DNA of 64,000 bases from Pseudomonas oligotrophica (lineage in GTDB: Bacteria > Pseudomonadota > Gammaproteobacteria > Pseudomonadales > Pseudomonadaceae). The translations under genes were made by a program, and so were the position numbers. The stretch lies in the NCBI RefSeq assembly GCF_021726475.1, contig NZ_JAKJRU010000010.1, positions 40,471-104,470 of the forward strand. The letters run 5' to 3'. The notes beneath the pieces were generated by a model that was given only the letters and a program-made list of their open reading frames with translations, did no database searches and was not told the DNA's origin. Positions 1 to 10,630 of this stretch are shown here, one piece after another (position 1 is the stretch's first letter; the number at the start of each line of letters is the position of its first letter).

Positions 1-72
1 ATCCAGTTCGGCGCGCCAGCCACGCGACAGTTGCGCCAGTTGCATGGCGAAGCGGTGTTGCTCGGTATACAT
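1..72 (-). CDS. MarR/SlyA-family transcriptional regulator, N-terminal fragment (cut by window edge)
   Basis: Only the first 24 codons are inside the window; the gene runs off the left edge. The visible peptide begins MYTEQHRFAMQLAQLSRGWR and continues AELD. The pattern LAxLxRxWRAxxD is the first helix of SlyA/MarR winged-helix regulators (E. coli SlyA has LARLVRIWRALID). A SlyA-like inverted repeat lies about 30 bases upstream of the ATG, which suggests autoregulation. The family assignment rests on a short match, so the subfamily and the ligand cannot be told from here. Confidence 0.65.
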   Translation of the reverse strand, partial: MYTEQHRFAMQLAQLSRGWRAELD

Positions 73-94
73 GGGACCTGGAGTTCCAGAATTA

Positions 95-113
95 CTAATT
101 ATTAGCGAGCTAA
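95..113. promoter_or_regulatory. Candidate SlyA/MarR operator upstream of the truncated regulator
   Basis: Positions 102-113 read TTAGCGAGCTAA, an inverted repeat with arms TTAGC and GCTAA. It differs at one base from the SlyA consensus TTAGCAAGCTAA. It overlaps a second small palindrome, CTAATTATTAG, at 95-105. The site lies just upstream of the regulator start at 72 in an AT-rich patch that stands out from the GC-rich surroundings. Binding is inferred from the match and the position only. Confidence 0.5.
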
Positions 114-243
114 CCACAGCCCCGGAACACAAGGCAAGACTACCAATGGCGCGATGCAATCAACGAAACGGGCCGTCGCCCAGGCAGGCCGCGCGAAACC
201 GGGCGCCGCGCCCGCCGGAGCGACGTCCGTCTGACGCAGCCGG

Positions 244-2367
<2,124 letters not shown>

Positions 2368-2530
2368 GCCGGTCTCCGAAACAAGGCGCGCAGTATACGC
2401 CAGGCGCCGCCCGCAGGCCGTCGCTCGACCGCCGGCCGGTCGCGCGGCGGCAAGCCCCGCGCCCGGCGAGTGGCCTCTAGGCCGCGGCTCGTCTAGAATC
2501 CGCCTGAATTCTTCCTCAAGGTAGTTCCCG

Positions 2531-3118
2531 ATGTCCTTCGCCGAGCAACTCGCCCGTCTGCAAGTCTTCCTCGATGCCGATGACCTGCATGAGGAAGCGC
2601 TTGATTACATCGCTGCGCATGGCTACCTGACCGCGCTGTCCATCTGCTCCGAGCAGGTGCCCGAGCGCGAGTGGATCGACGCCCTGTTCGCCGAGCCGCC
2701 GAAATACCAGGACGACACCGAACGCGACGCCATCGAGGCGACGCTGGTCCAGCTCAAGGCCCACATCGCCCGCCAACTGGCCAGCGACGAGGACATGGAG
2801 CTGCCCTGCGAGCTCGACCTGGGCGACGATCCGGACGACTCCGAGCTGCGCGGCTGGTGCATCGGCTTCATGGAAGGGGTGTTCCTGCGCGAGGAAGCCT
2901 GGTTCGAGGACGCCGAGGAGGAAGTCAGCGAGCTGCTGCTGCCGATCATGGTCGGCTCGGGCCTGTTCGACGAGCAGCCCGAGTTCGCCGAGATCGCCGC
3001 CAGCCCCGAACTGGTCGCCGAGATGGTCGCGCAGATTCCGGAAATCCTCACCGCGCTCTATCTGATCTGCCATGCGCCCGAGGAAAAGCCCGCCCTGCTC
3101 AAGCCGCGGCGTCACTGA
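2531..3118 (+). CDS. YecA/YgfB (UPF0149) family protein
   Basis: A 195-residue acidic protein with the YecA/YgfB fold signature: an N-terminal helical segment ([20 protein letters not shown]), then a central stretch ending in [13 protein letters not shown], the most conserved motif of the family. The C-terminal zinc-binding SEC-C tail of E. coli YecA is absent, so it is a short form. The exact function is not known; related YgfB proteins have been linked to regulation. The start is supported by AAGGTAG about 6 bases upstream. A TAGAAT box at 2494-2499 may be its -10. The gene lies 16 bases ahead of the ybaN-like gene, probably in one operon. Confidence 0.82.
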   Translation: MSFAEQLARLQVFLDADDLHEEALDYIAAHGYLTALSICSEQVPEREWIDALFAEPPKYQDDTERDAIEATLVQLKAHIARQLASDEDMELPCELDLGDDPDDSELRGWCIGFMEGVFLREEAWFEDAEEEVSELLLPIMVGSGLFDEQPEFAEIAASPELVAEMVAQIPEILTALYLICHAPEEKPALLKPRRH

Positions 3119-3134
3119 CCACGGGCCGACCGCC

Positions 3135-3554
3135 ATGAGCCGGCGCGAGGTGCGGCGCTATCGCAACCCGCTGTTGCGCTACGCGCTGCTCTCGTTCGGC
3201 TGGCTGGCGGTCGCGCTCGGCGTGATCGGCATCTTCCTGCCGGTCCTGCCTACCACGCCCTTTCTACTACTCGCCGCGGCGTGCTTCATGCGCAGCTCCG
3301 AGCGCTTCTACCTGTGGCTGGTCGAGCATCCCCGGCTCGGCCCCTGGTTCCGCGACTACCTGGAAGGCAACGGCATCCCGCTCAAGGGCAAGGCCTACAC
3401 CATCGCCACCATGTGGCTGAGCATCGGTATTTCCTGCTGGCTGGTGCCCGTCGTCTGGGGGCGGATCGCGATGCTGCTCAGCGCCAGCCTGGTCACGCTG
3501 TATATCGTCAAACAGAAAACCCTGCGCACGGTCCAAGCCAAACCCCGCCAGTGA
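3135..3554 (+). CDS. YbaN family (DUF454) inner-membrane protein
   Basis: A 139-residue membrane protein of the DUF454/YbaN family. The family signature LGVIGIFLPVLPTTPFLLLAAACF follows a short basic N-terminus and spans the first membrane segments; the split form seen is LGVIGIFLPVLP then TTPFLLLAA. A second hydrophobic region (about residues 90-120) gives roughly three to four helices in all. The ATG at 3135 was chosen because it directly precedes the conserved basic start (MSRREVRRYRNPLLRY), whereas an upstream in-frame start would overlap the YecA gene. The ribosome site is weak, so translation may be coupled to the upstream gene. The function is unknown. Confidence 0.83.
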   Translation: MSRREVRRYRNPLLRYALLSFGWLAVALGVIGIFLPVLPTTPFLLLAAACFMRSSERFYLWLVEHPRLGPWFRDYLEGNGIPLKGKAYTIATMWLSIGISCWLVPVVWGRIAMLLSASLVTLYIVKQKTLRTVQAKPRQ

Positions 3555-3600
3555 GCGCCCATCCCGCCGCTGGCGCCGGAATCGCTATGGAGAGCCGCCC

Positions 3601-4314
3601 ATGCAGTTGTTGCACCCTGGTCGTGCAAGCCGCCACCGCCGCGGGTCGATGTGCCTGCTGCTCATCCTGCTGAGCACGTCGGCCTGGGACCTGGCACGCT
3701 CCACCGGCTGGCAGCGCTGGGACTTCGCCCGCATCTACCCCACCCTGGAAAAGCGCTACGGCCCGCTCGACGGCGCCCTGCCGCGCATCGAGGCCTGGCA
3801 GGCCTTGCTGCAGCAGGGCGGCGGGCTGTCCGAGCTCGAGCAGTTGGCCGAGGTCAACCGCTTCTTCAACCGCCACGTCCGCTTCAGCGATGACGTCCGC
3901 GTCTGGGCGCAGGAGGACTACTGGGCCACCCCCGCCGAGTCGCTGATCCGCGGCGCCGGCGACTGCGAGGACTATGCGCTGGCCAAGTACTTCACCCTGC
4001 GCCGGTTGGGCGTGCCCAGCGATCGGCTGCGCATTACCTATGTCAAGGCGCTGCGGCTGAATCAGGCGCATATGGTGCTGACCTACTACGCGACGCCCGG
4101 CGCCGACCCGCTGGTACTGGACAATATCGACGGCATCATCCGCCCTGCCTCGCAGCGCCGCGACCTGCTGCCGGTCTACGCCTTCAATGCCGAAGGCCTG
4201 TACATCCCGGGCGCCGGTGGCGGCAAACGTAGCGGAGATAGCAAAAGGCTGTCACGCTGGCAGGACGTCTTGCAAAGGATGCGGGCAGAGGGATTCGTCG
4301 TCGGTGAGGGCTAG
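3601..4314 (+). CDS. lapG: LapG, periplasmic transglutaminase-like cysteine protease
   Basis: LapG cleaves the N-terminus of the LapA adhesin and releases cells from a biofilm; LapD sequesters it when c-di-GMP is high. The catalytic triad of the family is visible: Cys122 in GDCEDYALAKY, His157 in QAHMVLTYY and Asp174 in LVLDN. A basic N-terminus and hydrophobic stretch (about residues 17-30) form an export signal. Length is 237 residues, typical for the family. GGAG lies 7-8 bases upstream of the start. The stop is 8 bases before lapD, so the two form an operon, and the substrate gene lies 2.5 kb downstream. Confidence 0.94.
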   Translation: MQLLHPGRASRHRRGSMCLLLILLSTSAWDLARSTGWQRWDFARIYPTLEKRYGPLDGALPRIEAWQALLQQGGGLSELEQLAEVNRFFNRHVRFSDDVRVWAQEDYWATPAESLIRGAGDCEDYALAKYFTLRRLGVPSDRLRITYVKALRLNQAHMVLTYYATPGADPLVLDNIDGIIRPASQRRDLLPVYAFNAEGLYIPGAGGGKRSGDSKRLSRWQDVLQRMRAEGFVVGEG

Positions 4315-4322
4315 GGGGACCT

Positions 4323-6269
4323 ATGTCGTTACTCAAGCAGCTATTTCTCGCCATCTGCCTGTTTCTGGTGGTGGCCTTTGCGGGAAGCTTCTTCGCCAGC
4401 GTCGAGCATTCACGCGAACAATCGATCAGCCAGCTTCGCTCCCACGCCCAGGACGCGGCCACCGCGCTGGCCCTGTCGATGACGCCGCACGTGGACGACC
4501 CGGTGATGCTCGAACTGCTGGTCAACTCGATCTTCGACAGCGGCTACTTCAGCAGCATTCGCGTGGTGTCGATCAGCGACGAGCAGCCGATCGTCGAACG
4601 CACCAGCAACATCGCCAGCGAACAGGTGCCGGGCTGGTTCGCCGCGCTGGTGGACCTGCCGGCGCAGGGCGGCGACGCGCTGATCATGCGCGGCTGGGAA
4701 CAGGCGGCGCGGGTCGAGGTGGTCAGCCACCCCGAATTCGCGCTGGCCAAGGTCTGGGACAGCACCATGGCCATCCTCTTCTGGCTGCTGGGCTGCGGCC
4801 TGCTGAGTGCCCTGCTCGGCGGTTGGCTGCTGCGACGCCAGCTCAAGCCGCTCGATCGCATGGTCGAGCAGGCGCATGCCATCAGCCGGCGCGAATTCGT
4901 CATCCTGCCCGAGCTGCCGCGCACCCCGGAACTGCGCCGCGTGGTCCTGGCGATGAACCAGATGGTCGCCAAGTTGCAGGGGCTGTTCGCCGAGGAAGCG
5001 GCACGCAGCGAGAAGCTGCACCAGCAGGCCTACCAGGACGACCTCACCGGCCTGGCCAACCGCCGTCTGCTGGGCCAGCGCCTGGCCACCCTGCTGAGCC
5101 CGGCGGAGCACCACGGCAGCGGCTACCTGGTCCTGATCCGCATCAACGACCTGCATGGCCTCAACCAGCGCCTCGGCAGCCAGTACAGCGACCGGCTGAT
5201 CGGGGCGATCGGCGACCTGCTGCGACGTCTTCAGCGTGAGCGCGGGCAGCCCGACTGGCTGGCCGGTCGCAGCCGCGGCAGCGATTTCCTGCTGCTCGCC
5301 CCGGGGCTGCACGAAGCACAGGCTGGCGAGCTGGCCGAGGAGCTGAGCGCCGAGCTGGAAACCCTGCGCCCCACCGGCGCGAGCGACAGCGAGCCGGTCG
5401 CCTATATCGGCCTCACCGAATTCGGTGTCGGCGAAACCTCGGGCGAGGTGCTGGAGCGGGCCGACCAGGCCCTGGCGCTGGCGCAGAACGGCAGCGCGCC
5501 GAACTGGCAGGAATTCAGCCACCAGCATCCCGTCGCACACAGCGAACACGACTGGTACCAGATGCTTGACGAGGCTTTCCAGCGCCGGACCCTGGCGGTC
5601 TTCGTCCAGCCGGTGGTGCGGGCCTCCGACCCCGGCCAGGTCCTCCATCACAAGCTGCTCGCGCGCCTGCCGGCCGCGGGTGGCGAGCTGCTGACCGCCG
5701 GGCGCTTCCTGCCCTGGGTTGAACGGCTGGGTTGGGCGGCCCGCTTCGACCTGCTGATGCTCGAGCGTGCCATCGAGCATCTGCGAAGCCACCCGGCCGC
5801 GGTGGCCGTCAGCCTTTCCAGCACGACGCTACGCGACACCGGCACGCTCGACCGCATCGTCCAGTTGCTGCGCGACAACAGCCAGCAGGCCGGCTACCTC
5901 TACCTCGAGCTGGATGCGCGCCACCTGCCGACCAGCACCGTCCTGCAGCAGAGCAGCCAGGCCCTGCGAGCTACCGGAGCGCACGTCGGCCTGCAGCACT
6001 TCGGCGGCGACTTCAGCAGGCTCACCCACCTGGCCCACCTCGGATTCGTCCACCTGAAGATCGACGGCACCTACGTCCGCGGCATCGACCAGGACGAGGA
6101 CAAGCGCCTGTTCATCGAGGCGCTCTACCGAACCACCCACAGCATCGAAGTACCGCTGATCGCCGAGATGGTGGAAACCGAGGCCGAGCGCACGACGCTG
6201 GCCGCGCTGGGGGTGGTTGGCGTGATGGGGCATGCGGTAGGTGCGCCGCAGCCGGCGCCTGATTACTGA
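4323..6269 (+). CDS. lapD: LapD, inner-membrane c-di-GMP receptor with degenerate GGDEF and EAL domains
   Basis: LapD is an inside-out signalling protein. Cytoplasmic c-di-GMP bound by the EAL domain makes the periplasmic domain hold LapG, which spares the adhesin. The 648 residues show TM1 (about 5-26), a periplasmic LapD/MoxY-type domain, TM2 (151-170), a HAMP helix, then GGDEF and EAL domains. Both enzyme motifs are lost: RGSDF at 318-322 replaces GGDEF and KLL at 444-446 replaces EAL, as expected for a receptor (P. fluorescens LapD has KVL there). The ligand-binding FVQPV at 427-431 is kept. It directly follows lapG. Confidence 0.95.
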   Translation: MSLLKQLFLAICLFLVVAFAGSFFASVEHSREQSISQLRSHAQDAATALALSMTPHVDDPVMLELLVNSIFDSGYFSSIRVVSISDEQPIVERTSNIASEQVPGWFAALVDLPAQGGDALIMRGWEQAARVEVVSHPEFALAKVWDSTMAILFWLLGCGLLSALLGGWLLRRQLKPLDRMVEQAHAISRREFVILPELPRTPELRRVVLAMNQMVAKLQGLFAEEAARSEKLHQQAYQDDLTGLANRRLLGQRLATLLSPAEHHGSGYLVLIRINDLHGLNQRLGSQYSDRLIGAIGDLLRRLQRERGQPDWLAGRSRGSDFLLLAPGLHEAQAGELAEELSAELETLRPTGASDSEPVAYIGLTEFGVGETSGEVLERADQALALAQNGSAPNWQEFSHQHPVAHSEHDWYQMLDEAFQRRTLAVFVQPVVRASDPGQVLHHKLLARLPAAGGELLTAGRFLPWVERLGWAARFDLLMLERAIEHLRSHPAAVAVSLSSTTLRDTGTLDRIVQLLRDNSQQAGYLYLELDARHLPTSTVLQQSSQALRATGAHVGLQHFGGDFSRLTHLAHLGFVHLKIDGTYVRGIDQDEDKRLFIEALYRTTHSIEVPLIAEMVETEAERTTLAALGVVGVMGHAVGAPQPAPDY

Positions 6270-6360
6270 GCGGCGTCATCGACCGCCGGCACGGCGCCGC
6301 GCGGCCCCGGCCGGGTGCGTGGCAACTTCGCAGGGTCGCGGCCAGCGGCGCCAAAGGTAA

Positions 6361-6705
6361 CTAGAGCAAGCGCGGCTCGTCGTCGTCGCCAAGCAAGCCC
6401 ATCAGACCGCCGAGGCGTGCGCGTTTCTGCTCGCGCGCGCGCAGCTTGCGTTGCGCCGCTGCCGGCAGATCGGTGAAGCGGATGACGCCACGCTCGATCA
6501 GCACGCCGATGAGGTCCTCCAGTACCCGCACCATCTCCAGGTCGGAAGCCTGCAAGCCGACCCGCTGCGCATGCTCGTCGTTGCTGGCCGCGAGCCAGTC
6601 CTGGGCTTCCTCGCTGTCGGCCAGCATGGTGCCGGTCATGCCTTCGAAGGGCTCCGCCTCGACCCGCAGGAGCCGCCCGTCCCGATTGCGCTCGATATAG
6701 AGCAT
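6361..6705 (-). CDS. Conserved hypothetical protein of Pseudomonas, 114 aa
   Basis: A small soluble protein with no signal peptide or membrane segment. It starts MLYIERNRDGRLLRVEAEPF and ends in a basic helix rich in Arg and Lys followed by an acidic tail (GDDDEPRLL). I recognise it only as a conserved short Pseudomonas protein; homologues are often labelled tryptophan synthase subunit beta-like, which the sequence does not support. It sits convergent to lapD and downstream of the lapA-type gene on the same strand. Nothing visible links it to the Lap system apart from its place. Confidence 0.7.
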   Translation of the reverse strand: MLYIERNRDGRLLRVEAEPFEGMTGTMLADSEEAQDWLAASNDEHAQRVGLQASDLEMVRVLEDLIGVLIERGVIRFTDLPAAAQRKLRAREQKRARLGGLMGLLGDDDEPRLL

Positions 6706-6727
6706 GCAGTTTCCCCCGGATGAACGA

Positions 6728-6753
6728 ACCCGCCGCCGTTGCGGGCGGCGGGT
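6728..6753 (-). terminator. GC-rich hairpin after the lapA-type gene
   Basis: Perfect 10-base arms (ACCCGCCGCC at 6728-6737 and GGCGGCGGGT at 6744-6753) surround a 6-base loop, 15 bases beyond the stop of the adhesin gene. On the minus strand it is followed by TTCGTTC, only a weak T-rich tail. It could end the adhesin transcript or only stabilise its 3' end. Confidence 0.45.
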
Positions 6754-7084
6754 CCAGGCTACCCCGATCAGGTGTTGTCGACCTTCAGGGCGTTGTCGGC
6801 GATCAGGCTGTCGATTACCGCCGCCTCGTTGGTGGTGCCGTACAGCTGCGCCAGGTCCACGCCGGCCAGGGTAATGTCCTGCACCGGCGCTCCGCCGGGC
6901 GTGACGCTGACCGAGATGGTGGTGCTATCGCCGAAGGCGAAGGTCAGGTAGCTGTCCAATGTGGCGCCGTCGGAATCCACGCCTACCAGCAGCTCCGACA
7001 GGTCGAGCACGTCCGACGTCGCGCCATCGGGATCGATGTGGAAGTCGGTGATGGTGTCGCTGCCATTGTCGCCCATGCGCCAGA

Positions 7085-7570
7085 CGAAGGTGTCCCGGCC
7101 GGCGCCGCCGGTCATGCTGTCGTCGCCCAGGCCGCCAATCAGGATATCGTCGCCGCCGCCGCCGAGCAGCGTGTCGTCACCGGCTCCGCCATCCAGGTAG
7201 TTGGCCTGCGCATCACCGGTCAGCAGGTCGTCGCCGCTGCCGCCGGTGACTCCTTCGATGTCGACATAGCTGTCGCCGTCGGCCAGACCGCCGATCCCTA
7301 CTCCGGTCGCCAGGTTCACCGTGACACCGACCTCGTCGGCACTGTAGTCGGCGATATCCATGCCGGTGCCGCCGTCGAGCGAGTCGGCACCGGCCCCGCC
7401 GATCAGTACATCATCGCCTGCGCCACCGACCAGCACATCGTCGCCCAGCCCGCCGACCAGCAGGTCATTGCCGTCGCCGCCGACCAGGGTGTCGTCGCCA
7501 GCACCGCCGGCCAGGTAGTTGTCGGACTCATCGCCGACCAGGCTGTCGTTGCCGGAACCGCCGATGAACC
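7085..7570 (-). repeat. Two RTX calcium-binding repeat blocks in the adhesin C-terminus
   Basis: The translation shows glycine- and aspartate-rich nonapeptides of the pattern GGxGxDxLx, for example GGAGDDTLVGGDGNDLLVGG and GGAGDDTLLGGGGDDILIGG. They form two blocks separated by about 40 residues (MDIADYSADEVGVTVNLATG region). Each block starts with a similar lead (GIEGFIGGSGNDSL and DIEGVTGGSGDDLL), so the blocks look duplicated. RTX repeats fold on calcium outside the cell after type I secretion. Confidence 0.85.
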
Positions 7571-8742
7571 CTTCGATGCCTGTGTAGCTGTCGCCCGCGG
7601 CCGTGCCAAGGGTGCCGATACCCACGCCCACCCCGCCGGCCGCCAGGCTGGCAGCGATGCCGGTGGTGTCGTCGCTGTAGTCGACGATATCGAAGCCCAT
7701 GCCGCCGTTGATGGTGTCGACCAGGCTGCTGCCGGCAATCACGTCATCGGCCGTTGTGCCATCGAGCACGAAGGTGGTCGTGGTGTCCTCCGCCACGACA
7801 TGCACGTTCAGCGTGGAGGTCGCGCTGAGGTCGCCATCGCCGTCCACCGCCACCACGTCGAATGCCAGTTGCTGGTCGCTGGGCAGCAGCGTCGTGTCGA
7901 TGGTCGTGTTGGAGAAGCGAACTCGGCCATCGCCCGACGTGCCGGTGAAGGTCAGCTGGTTGAAGCTGATGGTCGGATCGATCTCGATCATCGTGCTGGT
8001 CGAGCCGATGCTCACCGTGCCGCTCTGCGTCTGGTTGGTGATGGTGTTGGTGGCCACCCAGGTGACCAACAGGGAGCCGCTGACCTGGTTGATGCCGAGC
8101 GTCACCTTGTCCACCAGCCGGTAATCGGTGCCAGCCGGCGCATCACCGACCGAGCCGATCTCGTGGAACTCCATGGTGAAATTCTCGCCGAGGCTGAAGA
8201 ACTGGTTGTCGATACCGAACCCCTGAACCGACGAGTTGATCGCACCCGAGGTGCTGCTGAACTCGATCTTGCCATCCGGTGTTTCGGCAAAGTACGGGGA
8301 GTGCCCGGCTGCCAGGTTGGTCAACGAGTAGGTCAGCTGCGTCGACGCCTCCGGCTGGACGAGGTTGAAGCTATAGGTGCCGTTGGCATACACCGTCAGC
8401 GTGAACACGGTTTCGCTGGCATCCGACAGCGCCGTCAGGGTGGTGCTGACCAGGTTGCCATCGCCATCGAAGCTCGAGACCGTCTGGTAGGTAATGCCGC
8501 TGAGCACCGGACCGGTGATCTGGAACGGAGCCAGGCCATCGGCACCCGGCACGACGCTGAACGTCCCGTTCACCGAGCCGACCTCGTTGGGGATGACCGC
8601 GTTGACGAAGCTGCCCAGCGTCGGCAGGTCGTCCAGCACGCCGATGACCAGGTCGCTCGAGGCACTGGCCAGGCCATCCGAGACGCTGACCGAGAAGGTG
8701 TCGCTCTCCGTCCCTGCCAGGTCCTCGGTGGCATCGGTCAGT

Positions 8743-9122
8743 TGGTACTGGTAGCTGACCACGCCGGTCGTGCTGTCGTAGCCGAGGATGGTCAGCATGC
8801 CGTAGGCACCGGCAAAGGTACTGCCGATCAGGTTGGCGATATCGACCACCGTGGAGTTGATCGTGACGGTCTTGATGTCGTCCAGCCCATCCACGTCGCC
8901 CAGCGTGAAGGTGCCATAGCCGAATTCGCTGTAGCTGGTGGGATCGGAGCCAAACGGCAGCCCCGTTTCGGAAACCGTCGCGCCGACCACGCTCAGCGTC
9001 GGGCCGTCGTTGTTGCCGGTGATGGTGATGGTCAGGGTCGCGCTGGACGGTCGGGCACGTCGGTGGTCGGGCTGGTCAGCTGGTACTGGTAGCTGACCAC
9101 GCCGGTCGTGCTGTCGTAGCCG
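8743..9122. repeat. Exact 42-bp direct repeat within lapA, copies at 8743-8784 and 9081-9122
   Basis: Both copies encode the same strand of a VCBS-type domain (GYDSTTGVVSYQYQLT). The copies start 338 bases apart, one short of 113 codons, because the frameshift at about 9049 lies between them. Similarity continues on both sides at lower identity. Exact repeats of this kind are where recombination or assembly collapse can shorten an adhesin gene. Confidence 0.85.
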
Positions 9123-10198
9123 GTGATGGTCAGGGTGCCGTGGTCACCGGCGAAAGTCTCGCCCTGCAGGCTGGCGATGGCCACGGTCTTGCCGTTGATG
9201 GTCACGCTCTGCAGGTCGTCCAGGCCGTCGCTGTCGCCCAGGGTGAAGCTGCCGGAGGCGAACTCGCCGTTGCCGGCCGCCGCCGAGCCGCCGCTCAGCC
9301 CGGCTTCGTCGGCGAAGCTATCGGTAGGTCCGAGACTCAGTGTGGGAGCGTCGTTGCTGCCGGTGATGGTGATGGTCAGCGTCGCCGTCGAAGGATCGCC
9401 GTCGGCGTCCTGGATGGTGTAGCTGAAGGTCTCGGTCAGCGTTTCGCCGTCGTCCAGCGCCTGGACCGCGGGCAGGCCATTATTGAGCACATAGGTGAAG
9501 CTGCCATCGGCATTCAGGGTCAGCTGGCCATAGGCGCCGGCGCTGGCGCCTACGGTCACCACGCGGATGCCGCCGTCGCTACCAGGCTGGTCGTTGCTCA
9601 GCACGTTACCGACCACGCTCGGGGTGTCTTCACCGATACCCAGCAGGTCATCGATGGCCAGCGGGACTCCGTCGACCGGTTCCGGCGTTTCCTCGGCCCG
9701 CACCACATCCGGCTCCGGGAATTCCGGAACGTTGCCCAGCCCCGCGGTGGGAAAGCCGATGCTCGGGTCGATGGCCCCGCCCACCTCGTTCAGCATCACG
9801 AAGGAGATCCCGCCGCCAGCGGCGCCGCCCGTGCCGCCCCCCGGCCCCGCAGCGGTGGCCGGTGCGATCTGGGTGGGGTCTTCGCCTGCGGCGATGGCGC
9901 GTTGCAGGGCCTCGGCGTCGGCCAGTTCGGCGGCAGTTGCCGCGGTGGGCTCGGGCGCGGGCCCGCCGCCGCTTCCTGCCGCCAGCAGTTGCTCGTCGAG
10001 CAACAGGTCGGAGTCACGACCGAGCATCAGCTCACCGCTACCGACCAGGTCGATATCCACCGCGCCGCCCGCGCTGGTGATTACCCGTTCACCGGCATAC
10101 AAGCGATCCCCTTCGATAAGCAGCCGCCGCACGCCGTCCTCGCCGACAACGAACGCATCGCCTACTACCTGCCTGACGGTACCGATCAACTTGGCCAT

Positions 10199-10630
10199 GT
10201 TTCCTCCGAATCGCCTTCGCGGCTAAAGCACCAGCCGCCGCAACCGGCAACTAGTGGCAATCTGCTTTCAGAACGGTGTTTTTTATAGTTTTGATCTATC
10301 AAACAACTAAACAGACACGGCCTCGATGCAACTATCAGAGGTCGCCTTAATTAATACCGTAGCAGCGGTTTTCAGGCTTTCACGCTACCCCACAAAAAAG
10401 CGCCAGACACTGACAATAATCAATTAAAACCCCACGCCACGGGGCCTACACTGAATATCAAGTGGCTATCAAATCGTGGTTTCAAGGGCAAAATTTTTAT
10501 ATCGGTTGCCTGGATAGCTCTGCTTATACTCAAAAAAGAATAGAAAGAATTAATGCCAACGGCAGTCGGTCGTTATTTGTTTTCGCTATGAATGCCAACC
10601 GTTAACCAACCAACAAGGTAGGGCCCGGAA
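10199..10630. other. AT-rich divergent promoter region between lapA and lapE
   Basis: These 432 noncoding bases separate the adhesin gene (minus) from lapE (plus) and must hold both promoters. From about 10260 to 10560 the sequence is much richer in A and T than the rest of the window. A TATACT box at 10525-10530 is a reasonable -10 for lapE, but no good -35 stands at 17 bases. A CCCC/GGGG hairpin lies near 10430-10445. I found no convincing FleQ box, although lapA promoters in other pseudomonads are FleQ-controlled. Confidence 0.6.

Larger units (their letters stand above)
6768..10198 (-). pseudogene. lapA: LapA-type RTX biofilm adhesin, interrupted by a frameshift
   Basis: A giant-adhesin-type gene in two open pieces: 10198-9032 (388 codons) and the rest to 6768. 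Adding one C in the run at about 9049-9050 joins them and gives 1143 residues, reading VPDPSSATLTITITG across the joint. Part one has the LapA N-terminal retention domain (MAKLIGTVRQVVGDAFVVGE) and the LapG target TAAG at residues 115-118. Then follow VCBS/cadherin-like repeats with the motif ATLTITITGSNDAPT, a unique domain, two blocks of RTX nonapeptides and a type I secretion tail. LapA proteins usually have thousands of residues, so this one is very short. The cause may be sequencing error, a collapsed repeat array or true loss. The start is backed by GGAGGAAAC. Confidence 0.85.

Noticed and set aside
6720..9092. A 790-codon plus-strand frame opposite the adhesin gene
   Set aside because: The mirror of a repetitive Asp/Gly-rich gene gives long open antisense frames; the product has no sensible domains and no ribosome site fits.
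10199..10630. FleQ box in the lapA-lapE region
   Set aside because: The stretch TGACAATAATCAATTA near 10410 recalls one half, but the second half is wrong.
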